Part shown: positions 1 through 8,036 of the stretch, in pieces
Layout: each line of letters begins with the position of its first letter
Position numbering within the stretch: position 1 is the first letter of the stretch
Origin: Pseudaminobacter sp040045035
GTDB lineage: Bacteria; Pseudomonadota; Alphaproteobacteria; Rhizobiales; Rhizobiaceae
Assembly (NCBI RefSeq): GCF_040045035.1
Contig: NZ_JBDZDS010000009.1
Span: 192,091-256,090, forward strand
Reading direction: 5' to 3'
Length of the DNA stretch: 64,000 nucleotides
Notes under the pieces: model-generated
What the model was told of the DNA's origin: nothing
Seen by the model: the letters and a program-made list of their open reading frames with translations, nothing else
Database searches by the model: none
Position numbers and translations under genes: made by a program

Positions 1-238
1 GTGGCGGGATGGTGGGGAACACGGTGCGCGTGACGAAGCCGTCGCGTTCCAGTCCGCGCAGCGTGGTCGTCAGCATCTTCTGTGAGATGCCGCCGATGAT
101 GTGGCGCAATTCGTTGAAGCGCATGGGACCGTCCCCCAGTCGGCTGACGACGAGCACGGTCCATTTGTCGCCCACGCGCTGCAGGATGTCGCTGACGGCC
201 CGGCAGTCCTCGGTTTGGTGCAGGTGCCTCGGTTTCAA
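1..238 (-). CDS. HxlR-family transcriptional regulator (partial, C-terminus off window)
   Basis: Seen: the first 79 codons of a winged-helix regulator that leaves the window at its left edge. The translation has Cys12, then ILQRVGDKWTVLVV, RFNELRHIIGGISQKML and a wing ending RDGFVTRTVFPTIPP, the standard order of an HxlR/DUF24 domain. The only start with a good ribosome site is TTG at 238, with GGAGG at 246-250. HxlR proteins are small dimeric DNA-binding regulators, often sensing quinones, aldehydes or thiol stress through an N-terminal Cys. The gene is divergent from an FMN reductase 88 bases away; this pairing usually means the regulator controls both genes. Truncation prevents a closer assignment. 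Confidence 0.88.
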   Translation of the reverse strand, partial: MKPRHLHQTEDCRAVSDILQRVGDKWTVLVVSRLGDGPMRFNELRHIIGGISQKMLTTTLRGLERDGFVTRTVFPTIPP

Positions 239-264
239 AAAAGTGCCTCCTTGTAAGGCGTTCA

Positions 265-301
265 GTCGGTCACTTATATAGTGTCGGTATCTTTTGGATA
301 C
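265..301. promoter_or_regulatory. candidate operator between the HxlR regulator and FMN reductase
   Basis: The 88-base divergent intergenic region holds a direct repeat GTCGGT (265-270 and 283-288), a palindrome CACTTATATAGTG (271-283) and an inverted repeat GTATC-TTTTG-GATAC (287-301). Dyads of this size in a shared promoter are the usual targets of HxlR dimers. The repeats are seen directly; binding by this regulator is inferred. Confidence 0.5.
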
Positions 302-326
302 TAGATTTCGAATGGAGACAAATAAG

Positions 327-929
327 ATGTCCAAGCCCAAGATCGGCGTAGTCGTCGGCTCCACGCGCCCGACGCGTTTCGCTGACAAGCCCGTCGAATG
401 GTTCGTCAGTCTGGCTAAGGCGCGCGGCGATGTCGAGGTCGAAGTGATCGACCTGCGCGACTATCCGCTGCCCTTCTTCGATGAGGCCGTTTCTCCGGCG
501 TGGGGCCCTTCGCAGAGCGAGGTCGCACGCAAGTTCCAGGAGAAGGTCGCTTCGCTCGACGGTTTCGTCTTCACCGCCGCCGAATACAATCACGGCCCGA
601 CCGCCGTGCTGAAGAACGCGCTCGACTACGCCTACAACGAGTGGAACAAGAAGCCGGCCGGCTTCATCGGCTATGGCGGCGTCGGTGGTGCGCGCGCCGT
701 GGAGCAGCTGCGCATGCATGCCGTCGAGTTGCAGATGGCGCCGACCAAGACCGCGGTTCACATCGTATGGGGCGATTTCCTTGCCATCAGGGAAGGCAAG
801 AAGATCGAGGAATTCGAGCACATCAACCAGGCCGGCAAGGCGTTGCTGGACGAGACAATCTGGTGGGCCAGGGCGCTCAAGGCCGCGCGCGAGGCCGATG
901 CGGCCGCTGCCGCCACCAAGGCCGCCTGA
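327..929 (+). CDS. NADPH-dependent FMN reductase / quinone reductase family protein
   Basis: A 200-residue flavodoxin-fold reductase. It opens with KIGVVVGSTRPTRFADKP (the FMN phosphate-binding loop) and has the family signature TAAEYNHGPTAVLKNALDYA in the middle, followed by GFIGYGGVGGARAVEQLR, which lines the flavin pocket. Such enzymes reduce FMN, quinones, chromate or azo compounds in the cytoplasm with NAD(P)H. ATG 327 is chosen because GGAG lies at 314-317; an ATG at 312 is in frame but has no ribosome site. It is divergent from an HxlR regulator, so it is probably induced by electrophile or quinone stress. The C-terminus is alanine-rich. The natural substrate cannot be read from the sequence. 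Confidence 0.9.
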   Translation: MSKPKIGVVVGSTRPTRFADKPVEWFVSLAKARGDVEVEVIDLRDYPLPFFDEAVSPAWGPSQSEVARKFQEKVASLDGFVFTAAEYNHGPTAVLKNALDYAYNEWNKKPAGFIGYGGVGGARAVEQLRMHAVELQMAPTKTAVHIVWGDFLAIREGKKIEEFEHINQAGKALLDETIWWARALKAAREADAAAAATKAA

Positions 930-961
930 GCGGCAAAGACATTTCCTCCCAGGGACGGGCA

Positions 962-987
962 GGGCGGCAGCGATGCCGCCCTTTTTT
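962..987 (+). terminator. rho-independent terminator after the FMN reductase
   Basis: GGGCGGC (962-968), loop AGCGAT, GCCGCCC (975-981), followed by six T (982-987), 32 bases after the reductase stop codon. Confidence 0.85.
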
Positions 988-1087
988 GTCGGTTCGCTCT
1001 CCGCTGTCGTGAGTGGTGTCCTGAATCCGCCTGGTTCTGTCGGAGTGCGTTTTGCGGTGCCTGCACCGTTGTCGATGTCACCTGTGG

Positions 1088-1289
1088 CGAGGCATGGATT
1101 CCCGACACTCTCCGCTCGTTTCACTCGCTCACGAGGTCGGGAATGACGACTGCACCGGGCCTGTCGCCAGTCCTTCGACGTCGGTGATTTTTTGACGTTG
1201 GGGATTTGCGGAGCCGATCAACATCCTCCGTCATTCCCGACCTTGTGAGCGAACGCAGTGAGCGGAGAGTGTCGAGAATCCATGCCTCG
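1088..1289. repeat. pair of inverted 61-bp intergenic repeats
   Basis: Copy 1 (1088-1148) and copy 2 (1229-1289) are near-identical in inverted orientation: both contain GAGGCATGGATTC, GACACTCTCCGCTC and GGTCGGGAATGACG. They differ mainly in the middle, around TTTCACTCGCTCAC. The 80-base spacer has no coding signal. Elements ending in GTCGGGAATGACG are dispersed in rhizobial intergenic regions. No gene is supported between 930 and 1446. Confidence 0.75.
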
Positions 1290-1446
1290 ACCCGGCGGCA
1301 GCCAGATGCGGTTCAGGACGAAGCCGCCCGGGGTTCGGTCATGATCCGGGAGTACCTTCAGGTGCGACTTCTCGCAATGTCAGCCCGATTCAAGCCGATC
1401 CCGCAACCTGCTGTTCTCTCGCGCGAAATGCGCCCTCGAGCCCGGC

Positions 1447-2736
1447 TTACGCGCCGGACAGACGCGCTGCCAGAACCTTGTCGATGCGGCGGCCGTCGAG
1501 GTCGACCACCTCGAAGCGCCAGCCCTGCGCGTCGACGCTCTCGCCGGTTGCGGGCAGGTGGTGCATATGGGCCAGCACAAAGCCGGCGACGGTCTCGTAG
1601 TCACGGTGTTCCGGCAGGTCGACGCCGAGCAGGTCGGCCATCTCGTCGGCCGGCATGTAACCGGCCAGCAGCCAGGAGCCGTCGTCGCGCTGCACTGGTG
1701 CGAACTCGTCCTCGTCAGCGTCGGCGCGGAAGACGCCGGTGATAGCCTCCAGAATGTCGGCGGGCGTGACCAGGCCTTCGAAATGGCCGTATTCGTCGTG
1801 CACCAGCGCCATCGGCACATCGGATTCCTTGAGGATCGCCAGCACGTCCAGCGCGTCGGACAGGTCATGCACGATGGGCGCGGGGCGCACATATTTGGCG
1901 GGGTCGAAGGCGCGGCCGGCAAGAATGGCGGCCAGGATCTCGCGTGTCTGCACAACGCCTACCATGGCATCGACGCTGCCTTCACCGGCCGGCAGGCGCG
2001 AATGGTGCGTCTCGATCAGGAGCCTGCGGATAGCTGCCTCGTCGCCATGGAGGTTCAGCCAGTCGACCTCCGGGCGCGGCGTCATCACGGCGCGCACGGC
2101 GCGGTCGCCCAGTCGCATCACACCGGCGATCATGCGGCGCTCGTCGGATTCGATGGTGCCGTGATGCTCGGCCTCGGCGACCAGCATCTTGATCTCCTCG
2201 TCGGTGACCTTCTCCTCGTTCTCGCCGCGCTGGCCAAGAAGCCACAGCACCGCGCGTCCGGAGAGGTCGAGTGCCCAGACCAGCGGCGCGCCGATCATTG
2301 CGAGAACGCTCATCACGGGTGCCACGCGGGCGGCGACGGTTTCAGGGTTCCGCAAGGCAATCTGCTTGGGCACCAGCTCGCCGATGATCAGCGACGCATA
2401 GGTGATAACGGCTACGACCAGGCCCACGCCAAGCGCGTTGGCAAGGCCATTCGACATGCCGTTTTCCAAGAGGAGCTGGGTGAGGCGCAGGCCGAGCGTG
2501 GCGCCGGAGAAGGCGCCGGACAGGACACCGACCAGCGTGATGCCGAACTGCACCGTGGACAGGAAACGGCCGGGATTGGAGCCGAGCTCAAGCGCACGTC
2601 CGGCTCCTTTCACGTCACGGTCGATCATCGCCTTGAGGCGTGCTGGCCGCGACGAGACGATGGCCAGCTCGGACATGGCCAAAAGGCCGTTCACACAGAT
2701 GAGAACGAGAACTATCGCGATTTCGACGTATAGCAT
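1447..2736 (-). CDS. CNNM/CorC-type (HlyC) transmembrane protein with DUF21, CBS pair and CorC domains
   Basis: A 429-residue inner-membrane protein. Residues 1-185 form the DUF21/CNNM transmembrane module (helices near 3-23, 62-82, 97-118 and 130-155, with the conserved GITLVGVLSGAFSG and IIGELVPKQIAL). Residues about 205-330 are two CBS domains (AVMTPRPEVDWL, VHDEYGHFEGLVTPADILEA), and about 345-425 is the small CorC_HlyC domain. These proteins are linked to Mg2+/Co2+ efflux or homeostasis; the old 'hemolysin' label has little support. The usual PGPA architecture is complete. The gene stands alone, with a 117-base gap to its neighbour. Confidence 0.9.
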   Translation of the reverse strand: MLYVEIAIVLVLICVNGLLAMSELAIVSSRPARLKAMIDRDVKGAGRALELGSNPGRFLSTVQFGITLVGVLSGAFSGATLGLRLTQLLLENGMSNGLANALGVGLVVAVITYASLIIGELVPKQIALRNPETVAARVAPVMSVLAMIGAPLVWALDLSGRAVLWLLGQRGENEEKVTDEEIKMLVAEAEHHGTIESDERRMIAGVMRLGDRAVRAVMTPRPEVDWLNLHGDEAAIRRLLIETHHSRLPAGEGSVDAMVGVVQTREILAAILAGRAFDPAKYVRPAPIVHDLSDALDVLAILKESDVPMALVHDEYGHFEGLVTPADILEAITGVFRADADEDEFAPVQRDDGSWLLAGYMPADEMADLLGVDLPEHRDYETVAGFVLAHMHHLPATGESVDAQGWRFEVVDLDGRRIDKVLAARLSGA

Positions 2737-2853
2737 CGCCGGTCCATATCATCCCGGCGATTGACGGCAAATAGGGCACTGCGTTTTTCCGTCCGACGAC
2801 AGCAGTCAGGGCCCGGATAATCTATTTCTGCTCTCGAAGGTCCGCTCCCGATC

Positions 2854-3858
2854 CTATCGGCACGCGACGTAACCGTTGCGGCGCGGCTTGATGTCGAAGT
2901 GGAAATGGTTGCGGTGATCGTAATTGTAGCCGGGGCCAAGCACGGTGGTGAAATAGTCGCAGCCATCGGAGCGCACGGTGTTGAGAAAGCCCTTTTCGCG
3001 GAAGGCGAACCAGCCCGGCTTGCGCACGTCGATGTCCTTGCCGCTGGTGAGTTCGATGCGCATGACGTCCAGTGCGTTGCCCTTCGAGTGCTCGGACGGG
3101 ACGGTGGTGCGGGCGATGCGACGGCACGAATAGCTCGAGCCCTGGTGGATGGTCTTCACGCCGGACCAGTAGCGCCAGCGCGCCGCGGGCACCAGTTCGT
3201 TGCGGGTCCAGCGCGCGAAGGTGGCCGCCATGCGACAGCTCAGCGTCGCGGCAGGCTTCATCTCCACGCTGCCGATGGCCGACACCAGCACCGGGTAGTC
3301 CACCCGGCAGGCTCCGCCATCGTTGATGGGCGCGAGATTGCGGAAAGTCACGCCGAGGCGCTTCAGGTCGTTGCGGCAGGCGACCTCGTCTGACGGCATC
3401 GCCGCGCTGGGCGCCATCGGCGTGTTCATGCGCGGATAGCTGACCATCATCGGGTTGGAGGGGACCAGCGTCTGCAAGCCGCTCGGCTTGACGGAGGCGG
3501 GCGGGATGACCGCGGCAACCACCATCGGAGGCTCCAAGGGAGCCGGCGCGGGCATGCCCGACGACTGAATGGATGTCTCGTCCGGCTCGTCGGTTTCAGC
3601 GTCCGTCGGGGCGAGGGCGGGCTCGAACGGCGCTTGGACGGGCTCCAGCGAAGCGAAGGTGGGGGCGGGCTGCACCGGCCTTGGAGGTACGGCGGCGGTC
3701 TGCATGCCGACATCCACCTCCGGCCTCAGCGCCATCACCCCGTCGGTGCTGCAGGAGGCAACTACGATGACGAGCAATGCCGCACCGACGCCGGCGAGGG
3801 CCCGCGATGTGCCGATTCGCCGTGCCGGCCCTGGCGAGGCTTGAAATTTCTGGGCCAT
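2854..3858 (-). CDS. extensin-like C-terminal domain lipoprotein
   Basis: Exported protein of 334 residues. ATG 3858 is chosen because AGGAAG sits about 7 bases upstream; an upstream frame lacks a ribosome site. The N-terminus has basic residues, then LAGVGAALLVIVVASC, a lipobox (VAS|C), so a lipoprotein. A proline/alanine-rich linker follows. The C-terminal ~180 residues are the Extensin-like_C domain, with paired cysteines, SEHSKGNALDVMRI and the metal-site-like HRNHFHFDI. The His/Asp pattern resembles M15-type LAS peptidases, so a cell-wall role is plausible but unproven. It lies directly before a paralogue on the same strand, suggesting local duplication and divergence. Confidence 0.87.
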   Translation of the reverse strand: MAQKFQASPGPARRIGTSRALAGVGAALLVIVVASCSTDGVMALRPEVDVGMQTAAVPPRPVQPAPTFASLEPVQAPFEPALAPTDAETDEPDETSIQSSGMPAPAPLEPPMVVAAVIPPASVKPSGLQTLVPSNPMMVSYPRMNTPMAPSAAMPSDEVACRNDLKRLGVTFRNLAPINDGGACRVDYPVLVSAIGSVEMKPAATLSCRMAATFARWTRNELVPAARWRYWSGVKTIHQGSSYSCRRIARTTVPSEHSKGNALDVMRIELTSGKDIDVRKPGWFAFREKGFLNTVRSDGCDYFTTVLGPGYNYDHRNHFHFDIKPRRNGYVACR

Positions 3859-3975
3859 GAGCGGCTTCCTGTGCTTGCAGCAGGCAGGATAGGTCGCCAT
3901 GGTAAATGAATGGTCAGCACCGGCGTTACGTCGGCGGTCCGAACGCGCCGCTGCGCCCTGCATCCTTCGGCCGGA

Positions 3976-4941
3976 CTATTGGCAGAACGTGGCGCCATGC
4001 TTGCGCGGGGCCAGATCCAGGTGAAGGTGGCGGGTATGGTCGGCATCGCTGCCGGGCCCAAGCACGGTCTTGAAGGGTCCGCAGGCGGCCTTGCGAATAT
4101 CGGCCAGGAACTTGGCGGCTTTCTCCTCCGGCGCAGGCACCACGTCGACCTCGGTACCCTTGGAAAGCGTGAAGCGGCCAATGTCGAGCGCATTGCCAAA
4201 GGCGTGCTCGGAAAGCGTGGTCGTACCGTTGCGCGGTCGGCAGGCATAGCCTGAAGCATCCGAGACGGATTTCAGCTCCTCGCCGTAGGCCGCCTGGGCC
4301 GCAGGCGAGATGCTGTCGGTGGCAAAACGGGCGACAGCTTCGGCCATGGCGCAGTTCATCACCACATCGGGCGCAATGTCGATCGCCTTGCCGAGCGTCT
4401 TGACGGCGAGCGGATAGGGAACGGCACAGCCTTCCGGGTCGCTTTCAGAGGGGCGTTCCTCGAAGCTCACGCCGAGGCTTACAAGCCGCTTCCGGCAAGC
4501 GATTTCTTCGGCCGGCATTGTTGCCGATGGTCGGGCGCTGGAGCGGGGGGCCGGCAGCGGCGCAGGTGCTCTCTTTTCTTGGCTGTTGTCTTCGGAACCC
4601 GGGGATTCCTTGCCATTTTCACTCGGAGGGGATTGTGCGGGGCGTTGCTCTGGAAGTGGGGCCTTCTCGGGCGTCACAGGGGCGCCTGCATCGGGTTTTG
4701 AAGCTTCGCCTGCGACGGTCGAGTTGTCAGGATCGCCGGATAGCTTCGGGCGAGGCTCCGGCAATGGCGTATCTCCAAGCTTCTCGGGCAGGATGTTGCC
4801 AGCCGGTGGCGAGAAGACCTCAGGCACCGGAACGTTGTTAGGCAGCCTGGGCGGCTTTGCGTCGGTCGCAGTCACGCACAGCAGCGCCGCTGCCGTCAGA
4901 GGCAGGAATTTTGCCCGCATGCCCAACGGTGAAAGCTTCAT
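3976..4941 (-). CDS. extensin family protein (secreted paralogue)
   Basis: About 321 residues. The start is uncertain: ATG 4941 is taken, GTG 4947 is two codons upstream, ATG 4920 is further in, and none has a strong ribosome site. A signal peptide (KFLPLTAAALLCVTATDA) is followed by a proline- and glutamate-rich region of about 110 residues and the Extensin-like_C domain: EEIACRKRLVSLGVSFEE, TTTLSEHAFGNALDIGRF and GPGSDADHTRHLHLDLAPR. It shares the SEHxxGNALD and HxRHxHxD motifs with the preceding lipoprotein but lacks a lipobox, so it should be periplasmic. Same strand and close spacing (117 bases) suggest co-regulation with the upstream DUF3775 gene or an independent duplicate pair. Confidence 0.85.
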   Translation of the reverse strand: MKLSPLGMRAKFLPLTAAALLCVTATDAKPPRLPNNVPVPEVFSPPAGNILPEKLGDTPLPEPRPKLSGDPDNSTVAGEASKPDAGAPVTPEKAPLPEQRPAQSPPSENGKESPGSEDNSQEKRAPAPLPAPRSSARPSATMPAEEIACRKRLVSLGVSFEERPSESDPEGCAVPYPLAVKTLGKAIDIAPDVVMNCAMAEAVARFATDSISPAAQAAYGEELKSVSDASGYACRPRNGTTTLSEHAFGNALDIGRFTLSKGTEVDVVPAPEEKAAKFLADIRKAACGPFKTVLGPGSDADHTRHLHLDLAPRKHGATFCQ

Positions 4942-5006
4942 CGGCACTGCAACGGCCAGCTGGGCTGTCCGGTTGCCGAGCGCCGATCACGAAGGGTGAC
5001 AGGCTT

Positions 5007-5435
5007 TCATGCGCCGATCGCCTCCAGACCTTCCTCGAGCCAATCGCCCAGCATCGGCATGCCGAGCAGATATTTGGCGGTGCGGCTGTTGCCGCGCCGG
5101 CGTGCCTCCGCCACAGCTTCGGACCATTCTGCGGCGTCGTAGTCGCCGCGCCCGATCCAGGCCAGCGCGACGAGTTCGGCCGCTTCGTCGACATTCAGGT
5201 CGTCGATGAGCTCGCGCAGCTCCTCCTCGGTCAGGTCTTCGGACTCCTCTTCGACGAGCCCGGCATGCGCGTGGGTGTCGCCCTTGTCGCTGCCATCGAG
5301 TTCGATCTCGTGCTCGCCGCCGTCGACATAGTCGTCGTTCATGGCCGCGCTGATCACCTTCGCCTTCTCGATGAAGAGGCGAACGGTGTCGGGACCTATG
5401 GTCAAGTCCCATTCCCTGTCGGCCTTCTGGCGCAC
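5007..5435 (-). CDS. DUF3775 domain-containing protein
   Basis: A 142-residue acidic cytoplasmic protein. It opens with LTIGPDTVRLFIEKAKVIS and has a central low-complexity acidic stretch (EEESEDLTEEELRELIDDLN), then the conserved DEAAELVALAWIGRGDYD and a tail ending KYLLGMPMLGDWLEEGLEA. This organisation is that of DUF3775, a family of unknown function common in rhizobia. There is no signal peptide or membrane segment. The length is normal for the family. No function is proposed. Confidence 0.83.
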   Translation of the reverse strand: MRQKADREWDLTIGPDTVRLFIEKAKVISAAMNDDYVDGGEHEIELDGSDKGDTHAHAGLVEEESEDLTEEELRELIDDLNVDEAAELVALAWIGRGDYDAAEWSEAVAEARRRGNSRTAKYLLGMPMLGDWLEEGLEAIGA

Positions 5436-5589
5436 GGAGCTTCTCCTGAGCTGCCTTTTCGGATGATAGACCTTTTGCAGCCGACGTCACGCGCGATGTT
5501 ACGGCAAGGCCGCGACTCGATTGAGTGAGGATTGACAGCGCAGGGCGAAGCCTTGAAATGGCGCTTCCTCCCACCAAACGGGTTCCCGC

Positions 5590-5937
5590 ATGGCCCTCCT
5601 GTCGCCCAAAGTCATACCGATTCTGATGCTCGTGGCCTCGAACGTCTTCATGACGTTCGCCTGGTACGGACACCTGAAATTCAAGACCTCGCCGATCTAC
5701 GTCGCGGTACTGGTGAGCTGGCTAATCGCCTTCGTGGAGTACTGGCTCGCCGTTCCGGCAAACCGCATCGGCAGCCAGACCTATTCGGTGGCCGAGCTGA
5801 AGACCATGCAGGAGGTGATCACGCTCACGGTCTTCGCGGTGTTCTCGGTGCTGTACCTGAAGGAGTCGTTCACCTTGAACCACCTGCTCGGCTTCACGCT
5901 GATTGCCGGTGGAGCGACGCTGATCTTCAGAGGGTGA
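5590..5937 (+). CDS. DMT-type small membrane protein (DUF486 family)
   Basis: A 115-residue hydrophobic protein with four predicted helices (about 8-25, 37-55, 72-90, 96-114). It matches the DUF486 group of the drug/metabolite transporter superfamily: NVFMTFAWYGHLKF early and LNHLLGFTLIAGGATLIFRG at the end. Homologues are single-domain four-helix proteins likely to act as oligomers; the substrate is unknown. Its last 11 bases overlap the 3' end of the convergent EamA transporter gene. Confidence 0.86.
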   Translation: MALLSPKVIPILMLVASNVFMTFAWYGHLKFKTSPIYVAVLVSWLIAFVEYWLAVPANRIGSQTYSVAELKTMQEVITLTVFAVFSVLYLKESFTLNHLLGFTLIAGGATLIFRG

Positions 5938-6862
5938 CGGCAGACTTCTTCGCAAACACCATCGGCAGGACCTCGACGGCGACGATCGCCAGGAAGATCA
6001 GGCCGCAGCCCAGGAAGCCGCTCGCCGGCAGGCGTTCGCCGAGGATGAGCGCGCCGAACAGCGCTGCGAACAGCGCTTCCGACGACAGGAAGATCGCCGC
6101 CTGCGGGGCGGTCGTGTAGCGCTGGCCGATCACCTGGAGCGTGAATGCCATCGCACCGGAAAACACGCCGGCATAGACGATCTCGGGCGCGGCGATGCGG
6201 ATCGCGCCCCAGTCGATCGGTTCATGGATCAGCGCGACCGCCAGTCCGGCAACGGCGCAGACGGCGAACTGCGTGACCGCGAGCGTGATGGGTCGGCCGG
6301 TGCCGGAGGCGGCGCGGGCGATGAAGATGACCTGAAGCGCGCAGAAGCCGCCGGCAAGGACCGTGAGCCAATCGCCCGGGTTCAGAGCCTCGACGGCCCC
6401 GCCCGAGAGGAACCAGATGCCGGCAAGCGCAGTCAGCGCAGCCGGCCAGACGATCGGATGCGGCCAGTTGCGGAAAAGGACGACGGTGAAAAGCGGCGTC
6501 ATCACCACGTAAAGGCCGGTCAGGAAGCCGGAGTTGGTGACGGTGGTGGTGAGAAGGCCGATCTGCTGGAAGGCGATCGCGCCCAGCATCATCAGCCCCA
6601 CCCAGACGAAGGCCAGCCAGTTGCGCGCCGTCAGTGCGCGCTCGGCACGCCGTCCCTCGCGGATCGCGAAAGGCAGCACGGCCAGCGTTGCCAGCACGAA
6701 GCGCAAACCGATGAACACAAACGGCCCGACCGAGTCCATGGCGGACGACTGGGCGACGAAGCCCATGCCCCACATGGCACCGGCGAGCAAAAGGAGCAGA
6801 TTGGCCTGGATACGTGTCATTTGGAGGGGATGGACCGCTGGAGATGAAAGGCCGCTTGTCAT
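5927..6862 (-). CDS. EamA/DMT family transporter
   Basis: An inner-membrane transporter of about 311 residues with ten helices in two EamA repeats. The first begins QANLLLLLAGAMWGMGFVAQ; the second includes VYAGVFSGAMAFTLQVIGQR and ends with LFGALILGERLPASG, the typical closing motif. Such proteins export amino acids, metabolites or drugs. The start is uncertain: ATG 6862 is used; ATG 6820 gives the more usual 297 residues, and a TTG at 6901 is also in frame. None has a clear ribosome site. The 3' end overlaps the DUF486 gene tail to tail. Confidence 0.87.
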   Translation of the reverse strand: MTSGLSSPAVHPLQMTRIQANLLLLLAGAMWGMGFVAQSSAMDSVGPFVFIGLRFVLATLAVLPFAIREGRRAERALTARNWLAFVWVGLMMLGAIAFQQIGLLTTTVTNSGFLTGLYVVMTPLFTVVLFRNWPHPIVWPAALTALAGIWFLSGGAVEALNPGDWLTVLAGGFCALQVIFIARAASGTGRPITLAVTQFAVCAVAGLAVALIHEPIDWGAIRIAAPEIVYAGVFSGAMAFTLQVIGQRYTTAPQAAIFLSSEALFAALFGALILGERLPASGFLGCGLIFLAIVAVEVLPMVFAKKSAVTL

Positions 6863-6933
6863 AGCATCGCCGCGCGTGGCGGCAAGGGCCACGGGCGACA
6901 ATCGCCGAGGGCAATGGAGAGGGTTTTTTTCGC

Positions 6934-7971
6934 ATGCGTTTGTTTCTTGTCACGGCATTGTTCGGCCTTTGCGGCCTATCGGCCGCTTCGGCCGATGCCT
7001 ACAAGCAGATCAAGGATTTCGAGGTGTCCTGCTCCTTGGCGCAGACCTGCCGCATCCAGACGCTCGCGAAGTCGCCGGAGCACCCAGCGGTCACCGCCTT
7101 TTCGCTGATGCGCAAGGCGGGACCGGATGCGCCGCTGGACGTGGTGGTATCGGCGGACGAGTTGTCTTCGGGGACCGATCTCGGCTTCGTCGTCGACGGC
7201 AAGACGGTCCTGTCCCTGCCGCTCGCCAAGGCAAGCCACAGCGAGGACAGCGGCGAATACAGCTTTGCGGGCGATGCAGACACGCAGAAGCTGCTCGACG
7301 CGCTGCGCAACGCCGGCAAGCTCGAGCTAACCTACGCCTCCAAGGCGGGCGAGGGGCGCAGTTCCTTTTCGCTTTCGGGGCTGGTCGGGGCGCTGATCTT
7401 TACCGATGAGACGCAGGGCCGTCTGAAGGCGAAGGATGCGCTGCAGGTGAAGGGCGAGGGCACGAGCCCGGCGGCGCAGGTTCGGGAGATCTCGGCCATC
7501 GACGACATTCCCGAGGCGATCCGTGGCCGTTTCAAGGGCGATGGCAGCTGCAGCTTCGATGACGAGAGTCGCTTCGGCTATGGCGGCTTCGATGCCGATG
7601 TCGGCGAGGGCGTTCACCTGCTGGCTCTGCCCTGCGGCGAAGGCGGCGCCTACAACCAGCCCTTCGCCTTGTTCATCGACCGCGACGGCGAGATCGATCC
7701 GCTGGCGCTACCGGCCATGTCGGACGAAGGTCCCACCACGGTTTCGCAGGCCTGGAACATCGACTGGAACCAGCCGGCACGTGTGTTGACCGGCTTCTTC
7801 AAGGGGCGCGGGATCGGCGACTGCGGCGGCTTGGACAAATGGCGGCTGCGCACGGAAGGGGAAGGCCCTGCCTTCGTGCTTCTGGAGGCGCGCTCCAAGG
7901 GCGATTGCGACGGCGACTATGCCGGCGGCCCGGAAAACTGGCCGGCGCAGTGGCCTGTGGGAAAGAAATAG
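6934..7971 (+). CDS. DUF1176 domain-containing secreted protein
   Basis: A 345-residue periplasmic protein. A signal peptide (FLVTALFGLCGLSAASA) precedes DAYKQIKDFEVSCSLAQTC. The layout follows DUF1176: an N-terminal all-beta half with SGTDLGFVVDGK, and a C-terminal half with paired cysteines (GDGSCSFDD, LLALPCGEGGAYN, GIGDCGGLDKWRL) that probably form disulfides. The function of the family is unknown. The length is normal. It is transcribed divergently from the EamA gene and convergently with the sugar dehydrogenase downstream. Confidence 0.85.
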   Translation: MRLFLVTALFGLCGLSAASADAYKQIKDFEVSCSLAQTCRIQTLAKSPEHPAVTAFSLMRKAGPDAPLDVVVSADELSSGTDLGFVVDGKTVLSLPLAKASHSEDSGEYSFAGDADTQKLLDALRNAGKLELTYASKAGEGRSSFSLSGLVGALIFTDETQGRLKAKDALQVKGEGTSPAAQVREISAIDDIPEAIRGRFKGDGSCSFDDESRFGYGGFDADVGEGVHLLALPCGEGGAYNQPFALFIDRDGEIDPLALPAMSDEGPTTVSQAWNIDWNQPARVLTGFFKGRGIGDCGGLDKWRLRTEGEGPAFVLLEARSKGDCDGDYAGGPENWPAQWPVGKK

Positions 7972-8036
7972 GCGAGCCTGTCGCAGGGGTGGCGGCGGCT
8001 AGGACGCCGCCCGCGCCTTCAGCGCAACAGCGAGTT

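Noticed and set aside
270..1124. A 284-codon minus-strand frame across the FMN reductase
   Set aside because: Antisense to the reductase, which has a ribosome site and clear motifs; the frame has no recognisable domain.
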